A stretch of DNA of 64,000 nucleotides from Calliphora vicina (GCF_958450345.1 NC_088783.1:103845302-103909301); one strand, 5' to 3'. Positions 43,877 to 55,567 are shown, numbered from the stretch's first letter. Translations and numbers: made by a program. The notes: generated by a model from the sequence alone, not told the origin.

Positions 43877-46687
43877 GGTTAGGTTAGGTTCCATGGGTAG
43901 CCACTCTTCAAGCAGCTCACTTGGGTCCATTCAAAACTGATCCCATTGTGATACCCAAGGGGTAAACATCTTGGTATTAATTATACGTCCGTTGTTTCCA
44001 GGCTAAACCAACCAGATTCTCTGATGAAAGAGTAGATTCGTCTAAGACTTATCCTTGATAGCTCATCTAAGCATGATAGGAATGGTGTTCCGAAGATGCG
44101 TTCCCTCAGATTTATCAGAGCCGGGCATTGACAGAATAGGTGTGACACCGTCTCATCCTCTTCTTCATTATGGCAGCTCCTACAGTAGTCATTATACCGT
44201 AGGCCCAGGCTCCTAGCATGTGTCCCAATTATACAGTGTCCTGTAATGAAGGAGACAATTAGCCTTATTTGCTCACGACGAAATTCCATAAGTAGATTCG
44301 TCCTGCTGGCATCATATACGGGCCAAGTAGACCTCGTTGTAACACAGGAAGACTCATTGGTCCACCTGCTTTGTGCAGATTCATATAGTGTCCGCTGAAC
44401 AGCCATCTTGCATATAGCAAGGGAAATACCAGAAAAGGGGTCGATCTCATCATCATCCATCATCGCCCCCATTTTGGCCAGTTCGGCAGCTATACAATTA
44501 CCCTGATTACCATCGTGGCCAGGGACTCATATAAGCGTTATCCTAGAATGTCTCGCTATCTCATTAAGGGATACCCGGCATTCCTCGGTTAACCTAGATG
44601 TCGTAAAGACACCCGCTATTCCTATAACGGCAGCCTTGCTATCGGTAAATATACATATATCACCAGATATTTGATAAAACCTCAGCCAGTTGGATGCACG
44701 TTTAATGGCCGTAATTTCCGCCTGAAGAGCCATACAGAAGTTAGGTAGCCTGAAATAGGATTTAATCCCATAGTTCTCAATAAAGAAACCACCACCGACC
44801 CTATTGCCCCTCTTTGAGCCATCAGTAAATACCCTTATGACATCATCAGGGGGTAAGAGTCCGCGCTGCCATGAATCCCTATTCGGGATCTTAATATGGA
44901 AATGCATATCGAAAAATGGTTTTGCGATGCAGTAATCGACATTACTATGTAAGTACCCATAGTAGTTCAGTATCTTAGAGTGCCCATGATCTTTACCATA
45001 CCACGAACATCCAGCATTTAGTCTCACAGCAGAGTTGAGAGCCATTTGTATCACCATCAAATCAACTGGTAACCAGTTCAGGATAGTAAAAAGTGCCTTA
45101 GAGGGGGTAGTCCTTATAGCGCCTGTAATCAGTATCGCAATAGTCCTGAGAACTCGTTCCACAGCCTTACGGTGAGTAGCATTATCCAAGGCGTGCCACC
45201 ACACCAACACTCCATAGAACAAGATGGGTTTAACAACTGCTTTGAAGATCCAACTGATACCCTTCGGCATAATACCCCAGTTTGTACCAATTGCCTTCTT
45301 ACAGGAGTAGATGGCTACATAAGCCTTGTTAATCCTGTTTTGAATATTCAAATTCCAGGACAATCTTTTATCTAGAATGATGCCAAGATACTTCGCATTA
45401 TCTCTAATCTCAAGACTGATTCCATTCAGTCTAGGTGGTCTGAAGTCATCGATCTTATACCTCCTAGTGAAGAGAACCAGTTCCGTTTTTTGTGGGTTCA
45501 CACTAAGTCCACATGAAATACTCCACTCACTCAGTGTACTTAATGCTGATTCCATACAACTGGATATTGTATCCAGAAATTTACCAGATATAAAAACTGC
45601 AACATCGTCAGCATATGCGACTGTCTTGATCCTTCTGTTGTCCATCCTGATCAACAGGGAATTCATAGCCAAATTCCACAGAAGTGGTGATAAAACACCC
45701 CCCTGCGGGGTTCCACGATTGGCCACTTTTAAAACACTTACACCACCTAAAGTAGCACAAATGACTCTATAACCGAGTATCTTTTCGACTAGTCGGCGAA
45801 CACATAGATCAATTCCCAGTTCATCCATCGCAGATAGGATGGCATCGGGCCTGACATTATTAAAAGCTCCTTCAATATCGAGAAAGGCAACAAGTGAATA
45901 CTCCTTATGTATTAGAGCTGTTTCCACAGATCTGCCTTTGGTGTAGGCATGTTGGGATTTAGAGATGAGTTCCGACGGAATGGTCATTCTCAAATATACG
46001 TCAATCACCCTTTCTAGGGTTTTCAGCAGGAAGGATGCAAGGCTAATTGGCCTATAATCCTTTGGTTTAGTGTGAGTCGCCTTACCACCTTTAGGAATGA
46101 AGACTACTCTGCATCTCGTCCACCATGTGGGGATATAGGTCCATCTAATACACGCTGTGTATATGCTAATGAGCCATGGTACAACTATTTCTTCGTTCTT
46201 TTGAAGATCAGCAGGAATAATGCCATCCGGCCCAGGAGATTTAAACGGGTCGAAGCTTTTGATTGCCCATTGGATTCTATCCCTGTTTATCGGAACAGAG
46301 TTATCACCCGGAGCAACAGAATCGGCAGCCCCATTCATAGTCTCATCATCGACTGGAAGGCAACCTGGAAAATGAGTATCTAATAGGACCTCAAGTGTTT
46401 CCTTACTATTCAGAGTCCATCTACCACAGGGTTTCTGGATATAGCTTGGTACAACCGGTGAAGTTGATAGAATTTTACGTAATCGGTTAGTCTCAGAGGA
46501 TCCTTCCACGCCGCTACAGAAGTCCCTCCAGGCTTTCCTTTTCGCATTCCTCGTAAGGTTCTTAAAGTGGTTCACTGAGGACTTATATTCCGGCCAGTTA
46601 CCCAGCCTCTTTGCCTCGTTGAACAATTTACGACACGCCCTTCTTGCGTGTGCAATCTCAGGGTTCCACCAGGGTGGCTTATTCTTT
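43877..46687 (-). mobile_element. 5'-truncated LOA-like non-LTR retrotransposon inserted in a mariner
   Basis: This 2811-bp LINE reads on the minus strand. Flanking direct repeats GTTTTGCTTTA at 43866-43876 and 46688-46698 are the 11-bp target duplication. Removing the LINE and one repeat restores a continuous mariner reading (RHMREVLL then YFFNFKKS-like). The 3' end has no poly(A) and finishes in short AACCT repeats. The 5' end is truncated within the region just before the reverse transcriptase. The clade (LOA, within the I group) is inferred from the motif style FLLKTLER...QHAY.KG.S.ETAL...FLDIEGAFNNV and the C-terminal RNase H. Confidence 0.93.
43981..46680 (-). pseudogene. LINE ORF2 remnant: reverse transcriptase, RNase H, CCHC tail
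   Basis: The reading is open from the truncation (KPPWWNPEIAHARRACRKL) through the ATG at 46626 to a TGA at 44527-44529, then in the same frame to a TAA at 43981. Numbering from the ATG, the reverse transcriptase has FIPKGGK near 177-183, YRPISL 191-196, FLDIEGAF 248-255, TPQGG 306-310 and the catalytic YADD 338-341. RNase H has TDGS 601-604, a Glu at 637 and TDS 661-663. The internal stop replaces an expected Trp (TGG to TGA) just before VPGHDGNQGN. The last RNase H acid, normally Asp in a GN..AD motif, reads Ala (GNCIAAELA). About a dozen residues seem missing between SVETAL and IHKEYSL. The tail has CRSC...HLFCQCPAL, the usual LINE C-terminal zinc-knuckle-like motif. The endonuclease is absent, so it is not autonomous. 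Confidence 0.92.
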
Positions 46688-47757
46688 GTTTTGCTTTACT
46701 TCTTTAATTTTAAAAAAAGTGCCGGTGAAACACACCGATTGCTCACCAAAGCTTATGGTGAATGTGTTCCATCGGTTTAAACGTGCGAGAGGTGGTTTGT
46801 GAGGTTCAGAAGTGGTTATTTTGACACGGAAGACAATGATCGCTCAGACCAGCCGTAAAAGGTTGAAGACCAAGAATTGGAGGCATTACTCCATGAAGAT
46901 TGTTGTCAAACTCACTAAGAGCTTGCAAAATCATTGGAAGCTACTCAAGCAGCAATTTCAAAACCATGGCGAGTAGCAGGATTCATCCAAAAGCAGGGAA
47001 ATTAGGTACCATACGAATTGAAGCCAAGAGACCTTATATAACGATTGTACATGTCCGTAATGATGCTTGAACGTTAAAGAAAATAAAAAAATTCATTACT
47101 TGCGTTAGAGATTGTATATGATGCCTGGCCATCCAGCCGAATCGACACCAAAGCCAAATATCCATGGCACTAAGGTAATGCTCTGTATCTATTGAGCTGC
47201 TGATATTGATGCAACTGATTAGTTTGAAGCGTGAATTGGCCGAAAAATGCCCAGAATATGCGTCCAGACATGAAACCGTAATATTCCATCATGACAACAC
47301 TCGCCCACATTATGAAATTCATGTTTAAAAGTATTTAAAATAAAGTTTTGCCTCACTTTTATGGTTCAGATCGATGCAAACCTTCTTTCTGTGATACGAT
47401 TCACTTTGGAACAGACATTGTCTTGATTCATTGGCTCAGAATCGATATGTTGCCAGAAAGATGGGAAAAGATCATAGCTTAAAACGGCCAATACTTTGAA
47501 TCAATTTATATCGTACAAAAGTTTCAAAATATAAGCTAAACATTTTAAAAAATCTCGCATTTTTAAATCATAAATCCAATAAGAAATTGAAAATAAGATT
47601 TCGAGCTGGAAAAAGGCCAACCAATTGTAGTCGGGAATGTAAGAAAAGATAAATTCACTGTTTATTGTTGGTATTTTGTTAAAGCTTTGATATCGTTGCA
47701 AATAAAACTTCATTATTTGTAATTCTCAATCACTATATAGTTTTATTTGTATAATAT

Positions 47758-48321
47758 TGTTACGAATTAGCGAATGCTTGCAACATTCATCATGTTTATA
47801 AACATGTCCATCAACAGAAGCTTATATATTTATCAACAATGTTGATAGAACACAGTTATTAGCATTGATTGGAAATGTTTATGCTTATAACCATAGAGAA
47901 CATAGAGCGGAAACTAGAAAAAAACTCAAACAAAAAAATTACTCAAAATAGTCACACATAAGAGTGTTGTTTTTGTTTTCATATTGTTTTTTCTACTAAC
48001 ACATTCTCACCACTTATGTTTCTGACAACTGAGTTAGGTCTTTGACAGGAGAGTTTCCGCTCTATGTCTATTCTCTATGCTTATAACATTGTACATTATA
48101 AAGTGTTTAAATTAAGTGTGTAATAAATTAAGAGTGTGCATTTCTGTGAATTATAAACGTGTATAAAAACACTGAGTGACTATTTAAACTGTTGTTGTTC
48201 ATTTGAATAATTAAAGAGTTGTTACAATTTATAACTACTAAACTGCTTTTATTTGCAGTCAAAAGTATCCGGTTTATTTAAAGGAATTAAACCACCGTTT
48301 TTAAAAGGTAAAAACGTAACA
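47758..48321 (+). mobile_element. solo LTR (564 bp including a nested MITE)
   Basis: It starts TGTTACG and ends CGTAACA, a perfect 7-bp terminal inversion of the TG...CA type. It contains AATAAA in GTGTAATAAATTAAG (~48117-48130) and TATAAAAAC downstream. Removing the 188-bp MITE and its 8-bp duplication leaves about 368 bp. No retrotransposon coding region adjoins it. A matching target duplication was not found. The 3' part is duplicated in tandem with 3' flanking sequence, which may explain that. Confidence 0.6.
47892..48079. mobile_element. 188-bp MITE with perfect 8-bp duplication, inside the LTR
   Basis: The ends are CATAGAGAACATAGAGCGGA and its inverted partner ending TCTATTCTCTATG, with a few-base indel. 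The target duplication CTTATAAC is perfect at 47884-47891 and 48080-48087. The 8-bp duplication and CA...TG ends suggest hAT. Confidence 0.85.
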
Positions 48322-48541
48322 TTTAGCTTAGCCTTTGGGAAAAGGTTTCCTGATGATCTGACCTAAGCAACCAGCTTATATCCCAACAATAAACTGCTTT
48401 TATTTGCAGTCAAAAGTATCCGGTTTATTTAAAGGAATTAAACCACCGTTTTTAAAAGGTAACAACGTAACATTTAGCTTAGCCTTTGGGAAAAGGTTTC
48501 CTGATGATCTGACCTAAGCAACCAGCTTATATCCCAACAAT
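48240..48541. repeat. two near-identical 151-bp tandem copies spanning the LTR end
   Basis: The copies are 48240-48390 and 48391-48541, starting AAACTGCTTTTATTTGCAGT. Only about one difference is seen (GGTAAAAACG against GGTAACAACG). Each includes the LTR terminus CGTAACA followed by TTTAGCTTAGCC. Confidence 0.9.
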
Positions 48542-48856
48542 AAATTTCAGTGAATTTATCAATAATATTTAATTTGGAAATTTAATATTAAAACAAGATT
48601 AAGAAATCTGTTGTTTTTTTATGTGTTTGGTTGAATTCTGGCCATATGTTCTTGATAGCGTTGAAAGTATTTACAAGTATTAGAAAGCTTAGTATAAGAT
48701 GGATCTTTTTTTAATTCCAAAAGTAATTTGGTCAACTATTTCGAAGCAATTAATCAAATTTAAATTGAATTGCTTAATATCGTGAATAAGAAAACTATTG
48801 TATAATGTCTCAAATAAAATAAAGAAAACAGGATATTTCCTTGGCTCTTTTAATCT

Positions 48857-49525
48857 AAACAAGTAAGAGAGCTATATTCGGCTGTGCCGAATCATATATA
48901 CCCTTCACCAAATTATACTTCAAAATAAAAATTTTAAATATTTTTAGGTAAACAAAAATTTTTTTTCCCCAAAGTTGTTTTTTTTAATTTTTTTTAAAAA
49001 AAAAATTTCGACTTCGAACTTCGAATATTCAAATTTTTTTTTTGTATTTAGCGAAAAAAACATTTAGTGAAAAAAAAAATTTGGTTTAAAAAATATTTTT
49101 TCCGATTTTGACCCATTGCAGGTCCATATTACTATGGTCTTATATACGTCATTGCAAAGGCCTTTAAAATATCTATCATTAGATATCCATATTGTCTATA
49201 TTAGTAATCCAGAAATAGGTCAAAAAAATAGGTAAAAAATCGAGGTTGTCCTGGTTTTTTCTATATATCTCAGCTTTGTGGACCGATTTTCACGATCTTA
49301 AATAGCAACCGAGCCGGAAGTATTCCGGAGATATTGATGTATGAATTATTGGGGGCTTCGGAAAGTTGATTTCAACACACAGACGGATATGGCTATATCG
49401 ACTTCGCTATCTATAACGATCTAGAATATATATACTTTGTGGGGTCGGAAATGATAAATGTAGAAATTACAAACGGAATGACAAACTTATATATACCCTT
49501 TTCACGAAGGTGAAGGGTATAAAAA
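48857..49525 (-). mobile_element. Helentron-like repeat, family A, copy 5 (complete)
   Basis: It runs from AAACAAGTAAGAGAGCTATA and the perfect hairpin TTCGGCTGTGCCGAA through TATACCCTTCACC to GAAGGTGAAGGGTATAAAAA. This is the cleanest copy in the window and the best reference for the family. There is no protein coding. Confidence 0.8.
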
Positions 49526-50939
49526 TATCCCAGAAAATTTAAGCATAACATTTAGTTTTCTAATATTTTTAAATCTTTTTCGTTTAAGTGTTTTTTGTAT
49601 TTTCTTTAAATCAATCCAAATATTATGATCGTATATTTTTTCAAATTTTAAACTACTGTGCTTCATATTAAACCTGATATTGACAATCAGCTGTTATTTT
49701 TTTACTTCAACTCAGGCATTTCAACAAATCTCAAAGAGCATATGCTATGAGTTTCACTCATTATTAACAACTTTAACAAATAAAATTTGCAAATACAAAA
49801 CTACAAAGGTTGTTTTTTCATTTTGCATTACATAATAAAAGTAAATAGTATTTTTATTTTGAGTGACTCATATGGCTGGGCTTGCAAGACAAGTTTCAGA
49901 TTTTATGCACATTTTTTCCACTCAGTCTAAATAATGTCTAGCCAAAATACAACTACAATGAATATAGAAACATATGAAAGAGAGTTGTATGAAGTAATAA
50001 ATGACAAATATTTTATAAATGATAATTAATAAAATAAATATTCAAGAACTAAACAAATAATAAGCTAAAAAAAATGTAAAATCTTCATCATTTTAATTAA
50101 CTCTATTTAAATAATCAACAAATGTATTATGCCTTCACTATGTTTAAATGATGTTGATAAAAACATTTAGCAGATTTTACAAAATTCCCAGTACTCTATT
50201 ATATTTGATGTTTAATAACTGCAGACAAAAATATAAAAAAAATATTGCAGCATCATCATAATTTATAGTTATCAACATTGTTATTAAAAAAAAAACTTAT
50301 AAATTAAAGAAGAAAAAAACCCTGAAGGCCGTGTGTAACTAAAGTTTATTACATGAAGTCTGGCTGTATAAAAAATTGTAGTTCACATACGTTATTTTTG
50401 CTTTTCAGCAGACAACCAAATTATGAAACTACATGACTTTGTTTTATTATTATTTATTTGTATGAGTATAAAAAAAAATTAATTAAAACAGATTCCTTGA
50501 CCACTTAAATTAATTTAAATATGTCATTTAATGTTAAACGAGTTGAAAAGTTAAATGACAATGAATTAAACCTATGAAAAAAAAAATAATAGACTTTTGG
50601 TAAAAACAAATTTAATGGTGTAGAACAGTACTGACACGGAACCAAACAATTTTAAGTAAATTTTGTAAAATAAAATTTTGTAAAACAAAAGACTTGAAAC
50701 ACGAATTTTATTGTGCAAGATTTTGTTTAAAAGAATTGCTTGCAGTTGTGTCCATGAACATAAAACATAGTGTAATTTGGTAGTTAATATGTGAAACTAA
50801 TACATTTTAACTGATTTGATTTTGGATTTCTAATTTAGTCTAAATTCTGAGTCTACTCAGCTGGAAATCATAAATTAAAGATAATATCCCAATTGATTAA
50901 TTAAATACAATTCATCAGGTTGTTATATAACAATGTCAG
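49526..50939. other. AT-rich DNA, nothing recognised
   Basis: No frame or repeat could be supported. Confidence 0.35.
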
Positions 50940-51475
50940 CATATTTATTTATCGGTGCAAAGTGGTTTACAAGCATTTTATTTTGGAAATAATTCGGTAG
51001 CTCGTGAACGATTAGAAATACATTGAAGATACCCATACAAAGTAAATAGTTATTTTCGAATATCTGAAGAACTATAATTGTGACAGCCTTCAAACTTTAT
51101 ACGAATCAATTTCTTTATACGAATCACTTTCTTATGAATTTTAATAAAAATGGGATGTATCTTAAACTCCCATACAAAGTAAATAGTTCTCAAATTTTGC
51201 CCGAATCGCATTTTGTTTTATTATTGACTGAAAATGGGCGGTATTTTATTAGTGGGCGTGACACGTCCCATATAATGTAAATTGTTAATTTCAAATATCT
51301 AAAGAACTATTTATTATTGTAAAAGTAGTTACGATCGAATTGAGTATCACTTAACGAAGTTTGAATTGGATTAGTGGGCGTGGCATCTCCCATAGAAAGT
51401 AATAAGGTAATTTCGAATATATAGAGTACTTTAATTACACAGTCCAACAGCATTTTTGGAACAGACTAGCACGTT
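50940..51475 (+). repeat. dispersed repeat with CCCATACAAAGTAAATAG words
   Basis: Degenerate units with CCCATACAAAGTAAATAG, AATATCTGAAGAACTA and TTAGTGGGCGTG recur three to four times. It ends CACAGTCCAACAGCATTTTT. The same end is found inverted at 55661-55685, so related copies flank the CACAGTG-ended composite in opposite orientation. Confidence 0.6.
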
Positions 51476-51639
51476 ATTTTTATTTTATTCGCAAATATAA
51501 ATGATGTTTAAAAAAAATTCGAACCTCTATAGGCCCGCCATAATTAAAAAACCAAAAAAAGATCGAGCAGAATTAAAAAAATAAATAAATAAACCTAAAT
51601 ATCTCTTGAACTAAAAGAGATCTTAATACATTTAAGATA

Positions 51640-51890
51640 AGGGACCCCCACTGAAATTTTATGGCAAAAAATTTCGTAGAATATGTTAATCCTTAAATGT
51701 CGTTTTTGAAAGGACTTTTTTGATTTTCTCGAAAGAGGGTGACCCCCTCTTTGACCCCTAAAGAGAAGAAATAGAAGGTTAAGATCTTCCACAAAAAGGA
51801 TCCAAATAAAAATCCACAAGATAATTCTGACAATAAGAATTCTCTAAGATATTAACTTACAACATTTTTTTCAGTTAGTATAATGCTACC
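51640..51890 (-). repeat. family I repeat, copy 2 (fragment)
   Basis: It matches 19290-19520 in inverted orientation: GAAAGGACTTTTTTGATTTT, CCACTGAAATTTTATGG, GTTAAGATCTTCCACAAAAA and ACTTACAACATTTTTTTCAG. It is non-coding; the 74-residue ORF here has no recognisable product. Confidence 0.6.
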
Positions 51891-51922
51891 TACGATCAAA
51901 AAATTAAAACTTTAACCCACTG

Positions 51923-54900
51923 CACAGTGGTTTCCCTTATATGAACAAGCGGTCAATAATCAATATCTCCAAAACTAAAAAAGCTAGGGTCTTCAAAATT
52001 TATCAACTCATAGCATGCCCGAAGAACTTAAAGTTTGCAAATTTTTAAGAAAAAATATTAGCAGCTGTAGCCACAGTAGCCCTTTGATCTTTCAAGGGTT
52101 AATTGGCTTTTAGATTTGTTTTATGAATTTTTGAAATAAAATATTTCAGTATGAAAATTCGTTTGTTTTAAAAAATTTTAGTAAATTTTTATTCCATTTG
52201 AATTATACACTGAAAGAAAGACTAAATTAAAAAGTTATACAAATTTATATTGCGCGATATTTTTCGGGTATGTTGCATATGCTTATTTTTCGCTTCAGCT
52301 GCTTCACCTATTGACACTACTACATGCTTGCTTATCTCAGCTCCATGGATCAGATTTTTATGTACCGAAGCAAAAATAAGACGGCGCACAGATGGATTTT
52401 GGTGTCAAAAAGTCAATTTTTCAAACACTTAATTTCAACAATCAAATGATGCAGTTTTGTAGAGAAATGTTTAAAGATGAAATGTACACTTATAGTTTTA
52501 AGAAAAAATTTATTTTATTTTTAAAAAAGTCCATGCTAGTAGAGTCCATGCTAGGGTGTTAAGCAAAAATTTACTTATATTTTCACGCAATTCAGTGGTT
52601 TATATATGTATAATTTTAACCTTTAACATATTTGAAAAATATAACATTTCCACATCAATGAAGATATGCCCAAATCTATAAGTCTCTAATAATTATTGTA
52701 TTTTTGATTTTCCATGGAGAAAAAAATGTAGCCCCACTTTCCCCCAAGCTCTTTTTTTAATAAAATGAATTGTTTTCAGAAGTTTTCGGAACTGGATGAA
52801 AACTTAAAATTTTTTGTCGAATAATAAACGAAATATCCAAAAAATTCTAATCTATGAATGGGTTTCGTGGGCCGATTTTATTGAAACTAGGCATGAGTTC
52901 CTTTTTGGTTTCAATAAATGTATGTACCAAATTTCTAGACTTTTACTTGGATAAAAACAATTTTATGCGAAAAAATCAATTTGGATTGTATGGGCAGTGG
53001 GCGTTGGGCGTGGACAAAAACTTTTCTTACAAATAAGCCGAAAAATAAGGGGAATTTGACGATTCAACTACTTATTTTTCTACTGTAAGAAGTCATTATT
53101 TTTGTTCGTCATTATTTTTGTTCGCGATGTCCAAAAAGTAATCCTTTATATTTTGGCCAGAAATAAGTTGTTTTGTTAGTAGAGTTATTTATAGAATTTT
53201 TATTTACACAAAAAAATAAAAATAAAAAAAATAAGTCGCACACCCGATTCGAACCTGCAACCTCTGCACAGTGGTTTCCCTTATATGAACAAGCGGTCAA
53301 TAATCCATATCTCCAAAACTAAAAAAGCTAAGGTCTTTAAAATTTGTCACCGCATAGTATGCCCGAAGAAATTAAAGTTTGCAAATTTTTAAGAAAAAAT
53401 TTTAACAACTGTAACCACAGTAGCCCTTTGATCTTTCAAGAGTTGATTGGCTTTTAGACATGTTTTATGAATTTTTGAAATAAAATATTTCAGTATGAAA
53501 ATTCGTTTGTTTTAAACAATTTAAGTAAATTTTTATTCCATTTTAATTACTGAATTATATACTGAAAAAAAACTAAATTAAAAAGTTATACAAAGTTATA
53601 TAATGCAATATGAGGTAAGGTAAAATAAGACATTAATATACATATATCAAATATTAATCAAATTTAAAACTCCTTGACTTAAACTACTTGTTTTCTTTGT
53701 TGGTAAGTTTGTCCTCCAGAAATAAATGGATCTGAACTTAAAACACGCTATTTAAAAGTTCTGTATTTGTAGCATTGCACGATATTTTTCGGGGATGTTG
53801 CAATCTAAACTGTTTTATATGAATATTTTTCGCTTCAGCTGCTTCCTCCGATAATTCACCTATTGACACTACTACATGTTTGCTTACCTCAGCTCCATGG
53901 ATCAGATTTTTATGTACCGATGCAAAAGTCAAATTTTCAAACACTTAATTTCAACAATCAAATGATGCAATTTTGTAGATAAATGTTTATAGATGAAATG
54001 TACACTTATAGTTTTAAGAAAAAATTTATTTTATTTTTAGAAAATTGAACTAAAGTCCATGCAAGGGTGTTAAGCAAAAATTTACTTATATTTTCAAGCA
54101 ATTAATTTTTTTATATATGTATAATTTTCCTAATAATACTATTTACCTTTAACATATTTGAAAAATATAACATTTCAACATCAATAAAAAAAAATTATGG
54201 GGAAACCATAAACCGTTAAGAAGATATGCCCAAATCTATAAGACTCTAATTATTATTCTATTTTTGATTTTCCATGGAGAAAAAAAAATGTAGCCCCACT
54301 TTCCCCCAAGCTCTTTTTTATAAAATGAAAGGTGGGAGTGTCTTGTTTCGATTAAAAAAAAGAATAGTTTTCGGAACAGGATGAAAACTTAAAATTGTCG
54401 AATAATAAAAGAAATATCAAAAATATTCTTATCTATGTATGGGTTTCGTGGGCGGTGGGCGTGACCGATTTTATTGAAACTCGACATGCGTTCCTTTTTG
54501 GTTTCAATAAATGTATGTACCAAATTTCTAGACTTTTGCTTGGATGTAAACAATTTTATGCGAAAAAATCAATTTGGATTGTATGGGCAGTGGGCGTGGT
54601 CGATTTTGATAAAATTTTATTTTTTTCTTAATTTAGTGAATATAATTCTCGGTTCCAAATTTCAATGCTCTACGACCACCCCTTATAATTTTTGCTCAAA
54701 AATGTATTGCATTTGGATTGCATGGGCGGTATGCAGTGGGCATGGCCGACTTTAATAAAACTTAGCATACGTTCTTCTTTTGTTTCAGAAAATATATGTA
54801 CAAAATTTATAGACTTTTACTTGAATAGGAAACATTTTATGCGAACAAATCTATTTGGATTGTATGGGCAGTGGGCGTTGGGCGTGGTCGATTTTGATAA

Positions 54901-55567
54901 AATTTTATTTGTTTCTTAGTTTGGTCCATATAATTATCTGTGCCAAATTTCAGAGCTCTACAACCACTCCTTATAATTTTTGCAAAAAAATGTATGAAGC
55001 CATCCCTCTGTGGGGCGGGTTAGTATATTTCAGATTACACGCCCATCCGCAAATTTCCGCAACTAACTTCAGCTTTTTTATTATCTTAAGAATCAGATAA
55101 ATACAATGAAAAAGAAACCTATGGGGGAATTTTGGGGGAACACAACTAAAACTTTAAGTAAACATAATGAAGTTTTACAAAAAAGTAACAAACATATAGG
55201 TTAACTAAAACATTAATTTCACAAGAATTACAACACAAGTTAGTTTTTATTATTTTCTAAAGATAAAATAAATACCTTTAACTTCAAAATCCATTGAAAA
55301 TAATTTAATTTTGTAGACTACAGCAATTGCAAGACCGTTTTGAAGTGCACTTTTGCTTTGAATTATTCTTCCAGCGTTCAGCTGCGCTTTGCAAATGAAT
55401 ATTTGCTCATGCTTTCAATTTTATTTTTAAAAAGTCCCGTTTGATTTCCAGTAAAAACCGGTTTGCCATTAAAAAGATTGGATATTTAAGAGATAATTTT
55501 TTTGTATTTTGTCTAAATATTTTGTGATCGTTTTATTTATTTTTGGCCTATGGGCGGAACCACTGTG
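51923..55567. mobile_element. 3.6-kb composite with CACAGTG ends and 5-bp duplication (Transib-like, non-coding)
   Basis: The left end is CACAGTGGTTTCCC and the right end is the inverse, AACCACTGTG. The target duplication CACTG is perfect at 51918-51922 and 55568-55572. Inside, a second copy of the left end starts at 53267, so 51923-53040 and 53267-54630 are two copies of the same 5' sequence. A ~280-bp unit rich in GTGGGCGTGGTCGATTTT repeats at about 54445 and 54725. No transposase is readable. The Transib-like call rests on the heptamer and the duplication length only. Confidence 0.6.
53236..53266 (-). repeat. tRNA-T-arm-like remnant
   Basis: The minus strand reads GGTTGCAGGTTCGAATCGGG, which resembles a tRNA T arm. 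Nothing else of a tRNA is visible. It abuts the internal CACAGTG end. Confidence 0.25.

Larger units (their letters stand above)
43840..47600 (+). pseudogene. mariner transposase remnant split by the LOA-like LINE
   Basis: The first part is 43840-43876 (FVPTKRHMREVLL). The second runs from 46699 to about 47600 and reads HRLLTKAYGECVPS, ELAKSLEATQAAISK, WIQKQGN-like, VPYELKPRD, DTKAK and NALYLL-type sequence, and LPERWEKIIA.NGQYFE. These are the DNA-binding and catalytic blocks of mariner transposases. Several frameshifts and stops interrupt it. The end, near 47560-47580, has an AT-rich segment resembling that of the copy at 40424. The inverted terminal repeats were not pinned down. Confidence 0.85.

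Noticed and set aside
43877..43895. Telomeric TTAGG sequence at a former chromosome end
   Set aside because: It is exactly at the 3' end of a LINE with a target duplication, so a LINE tail explains it.
45172..46383. Plus-strand ORFs of 67, 131 and 103 codons
   Set aside because: They are antisense shadows of the LINE reading frame.
44527..46626. A 699-residue ORF as a host gene
   Set aside because: It is reverse transcriptase plus RNase H of a LINE with a target duplication and a downstream in-frame continuation after one stop.
53236..53266. A possible tRNA gene
   Set aside because: Only a T-arm-like word is present. No acceptor, D or anticodon stems can be built.
54395..55100. Overlapping ORFs with GLYGQWALGV-type repeats
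   Set aside because: They come from tandem GTGGGCGTGG repeats in all three frames. Overlap in several frames argues against coding.
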